Source: Limanda limanda
Taxonomy: Eukaryota > Chordata > Actinopteri > Pleuronectiformes > Pleuronectidae
DNA: 64,000 bases
Direction: 5' to 3'
Assembly: GCF_963576545.1 (NCBI RefSeq)
Contig: NC_083646.1
Span: forward strand, 9,453,491 to 9,517,490
The position numbers and the translations under genes are program-made. The notes beneath the pieces were generated by a model that worked only from the letters and a program-made list of their open reading frames with translations, searched no databases and was not told the origin of the DNA. Positions 47,228 to 58,390 of the stretch are shown here, in pieces (position 1 is the stretch's first letter; each line of letters opens with the position of its first letter).

Positions 47228-48372
47228 GGTCAGCTCTATGTTCCCACACCCCTGTGTTCCCACAGCCCTATGTTCCCACATTTCTAAGGATTTTTTTTCA
47301 CTGACAATTTTGAAAATTAGGCCCTATGTTCCCACAGCCCTATGTTCCCACAGCCCTATGTTCTCGCAGACCTATGTTCACAGATTTATTTTGAAAAATT
47401 AGTCCTGATGTTCCCACAGCCCTATGTTCCCACATTTCTAGATTTTTTCTGAAAATTAGGGTTAGGGTTAGCGGTGTTGAGCTCAAGAGAGTTTAGGGTT
47501 AGGGTTAACAGTGTTGAGCTCAAGAGAGTTTAGGGTTAGGGTTAGCGGTGTTGAGCTCAAGAGAGTTTAGGGTTAGGGTTAGCGGTGTTGAGCTCAAGAG
47601 AGTTTAGGGTTAGCGGTTTTGAGCTCAAGAGGGTTTAGGGTTAGGGTTAGTGGTTTTGAGCTCAAGAGAGTTTAGGGTTAGGGTTAGCAGTGTTGAGCTC
47701 AAGAGAGTTTAGGGTTAGGGTTAGCAGTGTTGAGCTCAAGAGAGTTTAGGGTTAGTGGTTTTGAGCTCAAGAGAGTTTAGGGTTAGTGGTTTTGAGCTCA
47801 AGAGAGTTTAGGGTTAGGGTTAGTGGTTTTGAGCTCAAGAGAGTTTAGGGTTAGGGTTAGCAGTGTTGAGCTCAAGAGAGTTTAGGGTTAGTGGTTTTGA
47901 GCTCAAGAGGGTTTAGGGTTAGGGTTAGTGGTTTTGAGCTCAAGAGAGTTTAGGGTTAGGGTTAGCGGTGTTGAGCTCAAGAGAGTTTAGGGTTAGGGTT
48001 AGGGTTAGGGTTAGGATTAGGGTTAGCGGTGTTGAGCTCAAGAGAGGTTAGGGTTAGCAGTGTTGAGCTCAAGAGAGTTTAGGGTTAGGGTCAGGGTTCA
48101 TCAGCTACGGAATGGTGAACCCTTAACTACCAGGCAGGGGTAGAAATGTGGGAACTGTAGGAACATAGGGCCTAATTTTGTAATGAATATTAGAAATGTG
48201 GGAATATAGGGCAATGGGAACATAGGGCTGTGGGAACATTGGGCTTTGGGAACATAGGGCTGTGGGAACATCAGGCTGTGGGAACATCGGGCTGTGGGAA
48301 CATAGGGCTGTGGGAACATCAAGCTGGGTGAACATCGGGCTGTGGGAACATAGGGCTATGGGAACATAGGCA
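47228..48372. mobile_element. Foldback-like element: inverted tandem-repeat arms around a telomere-motif core
   Basis: The left arm (about 47228-47459) is made of a 16-base unit CCCTATGTTCCCACAG, with spacers such as CATTTCTAAGG...GAAAATTAGG. The right arm (about 48137-48372) is the same in reverse complement: CTGTGGGAACATAGGG repeated about ten times, plus GGCCTAATTTTG...ATTAGAAATGTGG. Between them lie 17 copies of a TTAGGG-containing minisatellite and a unique 50-base spacer with an 8-base hairpin (AGGGTTCA / TGAACCCT, 48093-48123). Inverted arms built from tandem repeats are the hallmark of foldback transposons. No transposase is present, so it would be non-autonomous. Arm sequences of this kind seem familiar from fish genomes, but I know no name. 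Target-site duplication not identified. Confidence 0.6.
47461..48090 (+). repeat. Telomere-motif minisatellite, 17 copies of a 31/37-bp unit
   Basis: Each unit has one or more GGGTTA hexamers, then GCGGTG (or GTGGTT, GCAGTG), then TTGAGCTCAA (a perfect 10-base palindrome containing a SacI-type GAGCTC), then GAGAGTTTA. Units are 31 or 37 bases depending on one or two hexamers. One unit near 47985-48027 has expanded to about six hexamers. All copies have TTAGGG on the plus strand. Confidence 0.97.
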
Positions 48373-49600
48373 AGCTCCCATCCAGTTACAGCCTCTTGCT
48401 CTGAACTATCAGGGCAGTACTTTCTTCTCTGATGAATGAAATCTGGGTACTTTTCTGAGTTATCCGAGAATCATTGTGAATGTTCCGGAGGTCACAACCA
48501 ACAGAACTAAAGAAGTTAATATGACGAATGGCATGCTGTTGGCTATGAGTTGCTATATAATGACAAATGGGTCGAGCGGCTAAGATCCAGTGAATCTGTG
48601 AGAACCATTTACTGGATTGCATTGTTTTCCTTTATGAACAGATTTTCCTTTTTATCGTGGATGAATCCATGTTTGGCATTTTATCTGCGAAACATTTAAG
48701 GCTCATTGTAAAACAATGGAGAGTGAGCTATAATGTGGAGGACGAAAGAGATGTTTCAGAGGCTGATCCCAGCTATGAAATCTAAAGAAATGAACATGAT
48801 TGACTGAGGTGTTATAAAATGGCTGGTCCACGTGACCCTGAGAGGAAGTTTGGCTTCGTACTGGACTGTTTGGTCTACTTTGCATTTATCTTTTGAACCT
48901 TAGCATTAGCAGATGTAATCTGGATACTAACATATGGATCACGTCTGTATCCACAAATCTCTTGTGATTATGAATGTAAATATGGATCCCTGTTATGTCT
49001 GTATTTACGCATCTCCTTTCATGCAATGTCATTTCAGCAAGTCATGCTTGGGATGATGAAAGTGACCATCAAGTGTTGAGCTTGTCCTTCCTGTGTCATG
49101 CTTCAAAATGTGTCTTGTAGATGATTGTTTCTGCACTAAATCGTTCGGAATCTAGACACAGCTCAGAGACATCGGTATTGAGCTCCACATCCTCACTCTG
49201 GTCGTGTACGCACATTTTCCTCAGACTACGATAATGTTAGGCTTCTGGTACGATACTTCAAAATTGTCCATCTGGTAACCATGGACATGAAGCTTGGTTT
49301 GGACAACTGTTTGGACTTTCAGGTGCTAAAAGTTCAGTCGGAAAGGATTGTGAGCGACTTCACCTTTGAAAACAGGTGTGAGTCCTACGTTCCCTTCTCT
49401 GTCCACCAGGGGACAGTGAGTCTGGGGGAGTTTGAGTCTTGAGACCAGAAGACAAACAGGTGAAGTCCATCACTCTCCAGCCATCTCCTCCTGTTGATTG
49501 ACGGGTTCCCTGGACTCGTGCAGCTCGTGACAGGACTACCAGAGGAGTGAGCACGCCGCGGCCAACTTTCCAAACGAATTGCACAACTATCAAAAGTTTC
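48373..49600. other. No gene recognised
   Basis: Non-repetitive by eye within the window, with no exon or domain. A TAAGATCCAGT string at about 48580 also occurs at 47214, just outside the left end of the foldback-like element, probably by chance. Confidence 0.5.
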
Positions 49601-50291
49601 TCCATCATTGTCGTTGTGTCTTCTCTCTCTCTCACTCTTTATATTTTTTTTTTCCGCCTCAGAACTTCTCCCTGCTCGCACCCAAGCCATTCAATTTCTA
49701 TTTATTTCAACCCCCCCCCCCCCCCCACTCTCCTCCGCTCCTGGTGCTCTCCCGCCGCCACCAACACCTCCTCCCGCCCCCCCCCCCATCCTCCCTCTCA
49801 TCTCTCCCCCTTTCACAGCTCCTCGCGTCGCTATTAAAACCCGCTCTCCCCCTGTTGTCGCCCTAATTCTCCTCTCTCCGTCCCGCCGTCTTTTCCCTCC
49901 CCCCCCCCCCCCCACACCTCGCACTTCCCTCCACCTCGTTATCTCCCCCGTTTGACTTTAATTAGTTAATGCATTAATTATCTACGCCCCAATACCTGCA
50001 CCATTAACATAGCCTCTCCTCCCCGTGCCCCCCCCCCCCCGCCTCACCCCGAGGCCTCTGGGCTGGAGATGCTTTATGGACACAGGGCTCACCGACGCAC
50101 ACGCACAGACACACGCACGGACACACACAACCGCTCTCTCCCCCCTTTTCCTCCCTTTCCTCTCTATTTTTTTTTACCCCATGCCTCTTTTTCACTCTAT
50201 TTCTCGCTCTTCCACTCTTTGCCCCCTACCTATTTCCCCCCAAGTCATCTCTCTCCCCCCGTCTATCTTTCTTCTGCCCCCCTATCCTCTC

Positions 50292-50332
<41 letters not shown>

Positions 50333-50335
50333 CTT
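49600..50335 (+). repeat. Long pyrimidine-rich island with several C homopolymers
   Basis: C runs of 11 to 16 bases at 49711-49726, about 49777-49787, 49899-49913 and 50028-50040, within CT-rich sequence ending in (CT)n at about 50300-50327. The patch 49950-50020 (GACTTTAATTAGTTAATGC, ATTAATTATC) is an AT-rich homeodomain-like cluster inside it. Confidence 0.8.
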
Positions 50336-50369
50336 GCAGTCGCCTCTGCCGGCTGCTCTCTCTCCCCGG

Positions 50370-50600
50370 CGACGGAATTATGAAAAATGCGCCCATCGAC
50401 AGAGCGCCTCAGCTTCGATTAGCCGAGATGGGACATGACAGGCCGCGATCAATACTTATACCGTCCTATAACGTGTCAACTAATGAATCAATCTCGGCTA
50501 AATTTTCCATTTTTCAAAAGCCGACGCGAGAGACTGGAATATCCTCTTTTGTAAAGATATTATTATCGATTTCGTCGGCAATTTGACATCGGGGGTAGTT
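50370..50600. promoter_or_regulatory. Candidate conserved enhancer
   Basis: GACGGAATTATGAAAAATGC, CTTCGATTAGCCGAGATG, GGCCGCGATCAATACTTATA, AACTAATGAATCAATCTCGG, TTTTGTAAAGATATTATTATC and ATTTCGTCGGCAATTTGAC. Non-repetitive, with scattered CpGs and GATTA/ATCAAT cores, sharply bounded by CT-rich sequence on the left and a GA-rich tract on the right. Confidence 0.45.
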
Positions 50601-50639
50601 AATTCCACTCTAGAATAAAATTGAAAACACTTGAGATTG

Positions 50640-50800
50640 AAGTGAGAGAGGGAGAGAGGGAGTGAGAGAGGGAGGGAGAGGGAGGGGAGGGAGGCAAGGG
50701 CAGGCGGGAGGGGAGGGGGAGACGGCTGTTGACTTGATAAAAGAGAATGGGAAGATGGAAGGAAGGGGAAAAGGGGGAAGGAGGAAGAGATACTAGTGGT
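50640..50800 (+). repeat. Purine-rich tract
   Basis: GAGA/GGGA repeats on the plus strand directly after the candidate enhancer. Confidence 0.8.
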
Positions 50801-53800
50801 GGTGCTGCAGAGACAGCAGCAGTATATCTATTTATCCATCTTTCTATCTGAGAGAGACAATACTAAAACAAGCTAAACACACGCAATTCAATATATCCCT
50901 GCATTAATAGGGCTGCACCATTGTAGTTAAAAAGTCATATTGCGTTTATTGTGTGTGGACAATATAAAAAAAAATAGAATTTTGCTTATGAATGCTTGTG
51001 TATCAAAGCAAATGCAGAGATTAGTGACAAATGTTGAATTTGTACAGAATGCAATTTCAATACAGAGAATATTAAGTGTCGAGCTGAGAAATGTTTGCAG
51101 AATAAGCTTTGAGTAAACTTGCGATGCTGGAAACCCCCAACATTTATTTTTTATTTCCATTAAGTAAAATGCAGCCTTTTGTGGTTATATAATTGCACAG
51201 GCTAACATCGTGATTGCGATGAGATGAATCGTGCAGCACTCACACCTACTCACACTTGCTCGTCTGTTTTTGTTGTTGCAACTGTGTCACGGAGGCGTCG
51301 AAATACTCTGGTAATATTTAATGGGTTAGTTCCTGACTCCTGTTCTCGTTTCCACCGCCTGGATTTAGATACATAAAGAAAACATGCTGCTCTTGCTGTT
51401 GCATTCCGATAATTCCTTCCTGAGACAACAGTCGTATATGTTCAGTCAAGTTGATGAACTATACTCGTCATTTGAGAAAACTTCAAATATCGTGACAAAC
51501 ATATGAACCTTCTTCATCGGCACGCGAACAAAAACACAAGTTGTGATAGCAGCACCATTTGTGAGGTATCCGTGCACACACACGCACATGCATGGATGTG
51601 TGTGTGTGTGTGTGCCAGGCGACACAACAGAGTCAGCACGTGTGTCAGAGTGAAATATAGATGGAGGAGGCCGGTGTGTGTGGGGGTCAGCGAGGTGCAG
51701 TGTAACTGTCGACAATCACAGCCTTATTTACCTGTCAAAAACACTATCATCCCACACAGCCCCAGCCAAGCAATTTCTCCTGTCTCTTCCTCCCTCCTCT
51801 CCTCTCCCTCACTCTCTTTCTCTCCCTCTCTCTCTACCTCCAATTACAACCTAGAGGGCTATTTCTCTCCAGGACAAAAACACTACCCACAAGCCCTCCC
51901 TCTTCTTTCCGATAGCCCCTTCTCTCTCCCCATCGTTTCTACCCTTCTCTCTTGCTCTCTCCTTTGTTTTTCTCTCCATTCCCCCCTTTCTTCTCCTCTG
52001 CTGAGAGTTGGAGAGTGGAAATGAACAAGCTGTAAACACACACCACTTATCCCAGTGTATGCTGTTGTGTGTTTGTTGGCGAAGCGGAGGCTGATGTATA
52101 TGAGGCCGGAGGTTTGGAGCTACCTTCCCAGACGGAGAGACGTGAAAGAAAGATGCACCGCAGGTTGAAAAGCAGTTTGATCAATGCACCGCTGGTCACT
52201 CGTTACAGCCTCCTGCTCTAAAACTGCAACTGCAGTAATGTGAACAGTTACAGGTGAATTTTTATACAGACTGTAGAATAACTCTTGTGATGTCGGCTTT
52301 CTAATACTGTTTACAAGGCCCTGCTGGCCTCAGAGGATACTGCTGTCGGTACGAGCTTTTCTCATTGATGACGAATTCCAAAAAAAGAACAAAACAATAA
52401 TTGAGAGTTCCTAACAAGCTTTTTCTCTTCGTGCAACACTTTCATTGCAGTGCGAACAGTATAAAAAACACAGAAATGAGCCACTAAATATATATAAATC
52501 CATCAACATCCGTCAAAATACTCCACGACAGTAACATTTTAATACAGTTTCAGTTGCATTTGGTAAAATCTAAAAAAGACTTCAGCTGTTTTAAGAAATC
52601 AGGGGAAAATGAAGCCGTTTATTCCGAGTTCAGATGAAATGGGATTTGTGCTAAGTACACATCCAAAGAAGTGAAGTCAAAGATGATTAAGAAATGGACA
52701 AATACATCATGTAGTAGTACGATTATGTTGACATTGAAAACAAATATAGAATTAAAGAGCACTTACCTCTGCCGCATGCTAATGACCGATCAAATTCCGG
52801 GATCCACCTCTTTATTTGGATCCACTCCAAAATGTAATGGGTTCTTCCTTGAGGTCATGCCCCCCCCTCACACAAAACATATATATCAGTAAAATAAGAC
52901 AATCAGTCCTAAACACTTAGATGCTGAACAAGTTGAACTTGGTTTTTGTGCTTCCATATTCCCCCAAAAAGGGATCTTTCATATTCATTGAATCCAGTGT
53001 TTATGGTATTGTTTAACTTGAGCTGATTTCAGAAATGTATCAACCGTAATGTTGAGGGGAAATCTGATGTATATCCAGACTGACACTGTGGTGGGAGCAG
53101 CACTAAACTAAATATGATCTTGTGTTCTTAACTGTGGGTTGTATATAAATATATATATGTGTGTGTGTGTATGTACAATTTCACAGCAACTGTCATTTGA
53201 TCCAGTAACATATCAGATTGATTAAGTATGTCAATGGGCTGAATAACAGACGGTGACAGACAGGAGCCACTGTCCTGCTGCCAGATTGAAAAGCCACTAT
53301 AGGAGGAATTTTGCTGATACATGACTCTGGCGGATACTAGTGTGGCCTTTTATTTCCCGAAACAAGTCTTGATGCATGTGTCTGAAACACACGCACATGC
53401 ACAAACACACAGACACACACACACAGACTGGTCGCAGTCCCCTGTCCGTCTTCCTGACTGGCTCTGTGAAAAGGCCATCTGACAAAGCCATTAACAGGGC
53501 GGTGTAATACCTGTGTCTGCAGTGAGCTGCGTGACACAAAAAGACATTTATGGGCACTGCCATGACAGGAGAAGCACGGCGACGTCTGACTGACCGGATT
53601 GCGAGCCGGCTGACAGATAACGGCCGACAGAGACACTGACACCACCGAGACAGTGATGGAGACGGGAGACGGGACCTGAATCATGTCAGAGGGAGAGGAG
53701 GAGGATTCACATGTGCGACACGGCTGCTGGACGGCTACACATGGGAAGATGTCAGCGGAAAGCCACACGTTGTATTGACACCTCGGTGCCAAAGTTGTTC

Positions 53801-54120
53801 AAATCTATCAAAACGAGGGTGAGATTTTTACACAGCCGGGGTCAACTCTGAGCAAAGGAGGGTCACGGCTAACGGATCACTGAGCGTTGTATTTGGAAAA
53901 TTTCACCCCAAAAAAAAGGATTTTCATTATCAATAAATGTAGCACTCTGCCGTAAATTATGGGGAATTTAGATGTCATTTTATGGTTCTGGCAGAAAATG
54001 GAAACATCACTATAAAGAGTAAAAAGAGCGACGGGGAGAGTAAGACGAAAAAGAAAGTCTGAGCATAAATGTAAAGAGGGAGACAAAGCATGAGAGGAAG
54101 AGAAGGAAAAGAATGATGCC
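50800..54120. other. No gene; CT-rich patch and one repeat fragment
   Basis: 51780-52010 is CT-rich on the plus strand. Short GT/CA runs at about 51596-51616 and 53380-53425. No exon is supported. A minus-strand GAG|GTAAGT at 52767 lies in a repeat (next entry). Confidence 0.5.
52740..52885 (-). mobile_element. Fragment of a dispersed fish repeat with donor-like site
   Basis: Read on the minus strand: CATGACCTCAAGGAAGAACC, CATTACATTTTGGAGTGGAT, CCAAATAAAGAGGTGGATCC and then GCATGCGGCAGAGGTAAGTG. This resembles a common fish repeat with CCATTACATTTTGGTGTGGA, GCGGATCCAGG and ATGGCGGAGGTCTGCGCTCT. A segment that may come from the same family is at 20150-20340. Confidence 0.45.
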
Positions 54121-54126
54121 GAAATG

Positions 54127-54129
<3 letters not shown>

Positions 54130-54182
<53 letters not shown>
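54130..54182 (+). repeat. (GT)n microsatellite, 52 bp
   Basis: Pure GT run. Confidence 0.97.
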
Positions 54183-54184
<2 letters not shown>

Positions 54185-54189
54185 CAGCC

Positions 54190-56030
54190 AGGGCAGCAGG
54201 CAGAGGCAGCTAAGCAGAACCAGCCAGCCCTCACAAACCAATCAGGCCTTCATTAGGCCGGGCGGGAGGGATCGATGGCCAGCCCGCATCAATTAAACAG
54301 CACCCATACCACACTATACACACACATACACCTATTATATACACAACCGTCATCACCATGTACACACACTCACTCACAATTTATACACACACCTTTTCTG
54401 CTACACATATTGTAACTATTAAAGAGATGCGCAATAGATAAATCTGAATCGTACATATTGTTCATACCTATTCTTCACACTGTTGTAATATTATACACTA
54501 TGTACATACACGTGATTTTCTTGTTTGACAAATCTTCACTCACAGGTTAATGTTGGAATATTCCTTGACATCTCGAGCTATTTAAACCTATCCTCACCTT
54601 TGCTATAGCGCCACATTCAAACACAATATTAGCAAAAAATAAAAGCTATTGTTATTTTTTATAAACCACCTTGGAATCCAAGAGAGAATTAAAATGGTCC
54701 CTTCCTTTGAAGACACTGAAAAGCACTGAAAAAAAAGAATAGACTTTTAAGAGCACTTTCCAAACTGCGATCACACTGTATCCTGTCCGTTCGCTCCCTC
54801 ACCCTTGACACACACTCACAACATCGATAACACCCAATTACACACACGCTCACACACGGTGGGTCCTGAAAACACACAATTACACAAGCTCCGGACACAC
54901 TTTTTATCAACACTCAATTACACACGCGCATAAATCACTGACACGCCGCGCAACCCACGAGAGCGTAGCTGCGGAGACTGCAGCGTGAGGGATGGATCCT
55001 TTTCTTTAGTCATTGCTTTCACAATTAAGTCAAAATAATATGTAGGTATACCATCAGGACAGGCTACAGATCGTTTATGGTGGAAAGACATTGTTTTGTC
55101 ATTGTTGTTATGGTATGGTTTTGGTTTTCAGAAGAAAATGAAGCAGCACGATGGTGTCCCAGTACCAAAGTTCTAGGGAAATTGAGATTCACCTTCTTTG
55201 CATTGTTGGCTCACAACTGGAAGGTGTTGTGGATTTTTACCCTGGTGGAGTTTGCTTGTGTTCTCCACATGTGTTTCCCCTGAGTGCCCCATTTTACTCT
55301 TACAAGCCAAAATAGACTGGCTGTACTGTTTTCAGATACACACACCGGAGTTTTCCTTTCACATATGAAGAATGCAGCAGGAGATTATCCGGGTCAGACA
55401 AGTTCAGTGCATGTCTGAGTGCAGCTCTACTGACCCACTGTAGTCACATTCATCGTTTGTGTGAATATACTTGACCAGTAAAGTTGATTTTGATTTACCA
55501 GAGACAAAAGCTAAGCCGGACTTTATAATCTTCCCTGATGTTGAAGGTTTGTTCATATTAGTAATGTTTTTAAACTCAGTTTAAATGTTCAATTATAATG
55601 AACTGAAATAAGTGAATACAGACAAAGTGACTCTTTGTAATTTATTAGTCAAACATTTCGATCATATATGTGAATATCTGTGGTTTATAAGGTCGGTTAA
55701 AGAATGGACAGTAAGAATTCCTTAAGGGGTATTACAAATGTCACTGTCTAATATATAATCAATCCATAATGGAATTATAACTGCTGGATACAATTGAATG
55801 CATAGGCCTATCGCAAATGATTGAGGACACAAAAATATTGGATTAAATACAGTATTTTATACAAATGTTTTTACAAATCCTCCTCTGATTTTTATTCATG
55901 TGACGGAAGCCTTATAAACAACCATTGTTGTAACACACACACACTATGCTCAACTGCGATAAAACTCTGTGTTTATTATTAAATCTAGATTTATAATTAA
56001 GTTTAACACCAGCCAGGTATAGATAAGGTA
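54190..56030. other. No gene; possible retroelement tail
   Basis: Loose CA-rich and AT-rich sequence. At about 55468-55497, TTGACCAGTAAAGTTGATTT followed by TGATTTACC resembles a fish retroelement 3' tail (CCAATAAAGCTGATTCTGATT), but the body is unrecognisable. No exon. Confidence 0.45.
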
Positions 56031-56039
56031 TAGTGCCCC

Positions 56040-56320
56040 TTCCTTGACCAATGGACAGAAGTTTCTTCCCTTAAATAGCCGCTGTGCTGCGGCAAAAAAC
56101 GCTGTGGTAAAAATATTCAACTCCAAAATAAATGTGTCTGTATTGGGCGATTACCGGGCCACGCTTCCTGAGCCCCACGCGTCACCTGCTCGCCGTGGCA
56201 TTGACACATCAGTCTCCCACGGCTAACGCAATGTGACAGTGTTGAGATTATAATATCTGGCCCGTATTACCGGGCATTAACGCCATTACTGCGCCCCACC
56301 CGCTCAGGTGGGCCACTCCG
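56040..56320. promoter_or_regulatory. Candidate conserved enhancer
   Basis: GCTGTGCTGCGGCAAAAAAC, TGTATTGGGCGATTACCGGG, CCACGCGTCACCTGCTCGCC, CATTGACACATCAGTCTCCC, TTGAGATTATAATATCTGGC and TATTACCGGGCATTAACGCC. Rich in CpG, GATTA/TAATA and TGACA (Meis/Tgif-like) cores, non-repetitive, no coding frame. Confidence 0.4.
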
Positions 56321-57029
56321 GGACTGAGGGATAGAGACAGAGAGATCAGGAAATTGAGGGAAGGCACTGTGGAAAAGCAGGGAGGAGGACGGTGAGACAG
56401 ATGAATGAATTTGAGAAAATGAGAGAAGCTGTTTGGCTCCAGTAAAAAAGCCTGTACAATCGTGCAGAGATGGTTTAAACATCTGACAATCAAATGGGAG
56501 AGATGAGGCGTTTCTGTCTGATTTTATGGCATTTCAGGAGGATGCGTTTAAAGAATAACTGGGGCTATTACCAGCTGTGTCTGCGTGTGTTTGTCTGTGT
56601 GTGTGTAAGTGTGTGTGTGTGTGGACATAGCATATCTCTCTAAGGAGGCTAGGACATTTTGGACAGTCCTCAGACCACTTGGTATTACGGTTAGGAATTA
56701 AAGTAAGGGCTGGGTTTAGACATTTGGTTGTGCTGGTGAAGGTTAGGTTTAGGGCCTAGGTTATGTCAAATGGAGTAGCACTCAGCAGAGCACATAACTC
56801 ACCAAGGCCCAACAGTCCCCTTGAATTTAATAAAGCTGTACCCAATTGCACAATCTTATACCTAAACGTTATGAATTTTTCCATGGGAAAATTAAGAAAA
56901 CTTCAAAAGATGCCCCATCACACAATGCTACAGAGACTGATTGATTTAAACATTTTGTCAATTGTTTATATGTCTGTCTGGATTTTGTCACACACAATAT
57001 ACAACACATATGATTGTGTCACAACTGTG

Positions 57030-57490
57030 TAAGATGTGGTCATAAAAATATGACATGACCGCTCCCAAAAACGGAAGCCAAAGCATTTTGATCATGACCT
57101 GCAGTAGTAGGTCATACACCCTGTCAAATGTTAGTAAATGGGGAATGGACCAAACTAAAAAGTCAAATTATCAGTATCTTCTTTTCCTCAAAGATGTTTT
57201 TTGTCATTTGAGGTAGTTTTTATAACACAGATTTGATCAAGTGCTAATTCTTCCAGTAATTTAGGTTTTAAATAGTTTTTTTGATGCAATAAACAAGGGG
57301 GTAAAATGTCATGATTGTCAGCTAAGACTGACCTGCGATAACTCAAACATGTATCGGCTGGACATTGATACCACGGCTCCATCCTCAGATGACTATTGTG
57401 TTGACTAACTCAAAACGCGCATATCTGGCTTCATTTTTGGAAAAGCGGGATGGAGTGGAGAGATACATCGTGCATCTTTATCCAAAATCT
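57030..57490. mobile_element. MITE-like fish element with inverted ends
   Basis: The left end reads TCATAAAAATATGACATGAC, then CGCTCCCAAAAACGGAAGCC. The right end, ATCTGGCTTCATTTTTGG with GATACATCGTGCATCTTTAT, is an imperfect reverse complement (ATAAAGATGCACGATGTATC, CCAAAAATGAAGCCAGAT). Internal GTAGGTCATACACCCTG, GGACCAAACTAAAAAGTC and AATTATCAG match a repeat familiar from fish genomes. No transposase. Confidence 0.55.
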
Positions 57491-57684
57491 ATAGGTCTGA
57501 TCAACGAGTCCTCAGTGGTCATGAGAACATGAGTCAACATGTTGGCGGGCATTTGATCTGATCCTATCACACGATTATCTCATGTTGTGATCCTGCCTGT
57601 GGCGAGTAAACTATTTACTTAATAATCACCAGAGCACAAATGTCTCAGTGTGTGTGTTTGCATGTGTGCAAGGGTGCATGTGTG

Positions 57685-57686
<2 letters not shown>

Positions 57687-57737
<51 letters not shown>

Positions 57738-57776
57738 GTGTGTGTGTGTGTGTGAGTCAGAGAGAGAGAGAGAGAG
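57687..57776 (+). repeat. (GT)n followed by (GA)n
   Basis: About 67 bases of GT with one CG break, then a short (GA)n run. Confidence 0.95.
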
Positions 57777-57949
57777 GAGGGGCTGGTGTGATATAACAAC
57801 AAAGAGAAGGGGTAAGAGTAAGGGCAGCCCAAATGGATAAAGCTATTCTAATAATGAACAGCTGAACAAGCACCATCACTTCACATGATTTATTGTTTAC
57901 ACCATTCCACGCCCGGTTTCATATCGCTTTTCCAGGGCCTTCATTTGTT

Positions 57950-58215
57950 TCACCCACAGAAAACACTTCTATTCCACAGCCGTGTTGTTTTAATTAGGGA
58001 AATTAATAAATAAGAATAAATTAATGTAGCCTCCTCGCCCCCTCCTGTGCCCCCTCCAGAGCGGTGGCAGGCACCATCGCTTGCCTCCCTGCCTGAATGG
58101 GATGTATTTGCGTGCCATAATTAACGCTTAATAAGTAAGTGATTCATTATGATTAGCATGCGGATTCACCATAATGGCCCCCTCTCTGTGCTAGCAATCA
58201 ACCTCACTGTTTATC
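57950..58215. promoter_or_regulatory. Candidate conserved enhancer, TAATTA/ATTAAT-rich
   Basis: GTTGTTTTAATTAGGGAAAT, TAATAAATAAGAATAAATTA, CGTGCCATAATTAACGCTTA, ATAAGTAAGTGATTCATTAT, GATTAGCATGCGG and CCATAATGGCCCC. A high density of homeodomain-type cores around a GC-rich middle. Confidence 0.45.
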
Positions 58216-58360
58216 CACACATAACCCCCTGATCCATCTCTGTCTTTGATCCCCAATCTACATCCACCACTGTACTCCATTCCTCTGGTCCTGATGCCGG
58301 GCCATTTGTTGGGCGGCTGGTGGAGGCCTCTATCAATCCGAGGGTCATTAGTCAAGCTGA

Positions 58361-58390
58361 GGGGGGGCGGGGGGGGGGGGGGGGAAGGGG
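58361..58390 (+). repeat. G-rich homopolymer tract
   Basis: Seven Gs, CGG, then more than ten Gs and AAGGGG. G-quadruplex-prone and likely polymorphic. Confidence 0.95.

Noticed and set aside
53337..53792. 151-codon minus-strand frame rich in Ser and Cys
   Set aside because: Non-ATG or weak start, no domain, partly over CA repeats, and composition matches flanking non-coding DNA.
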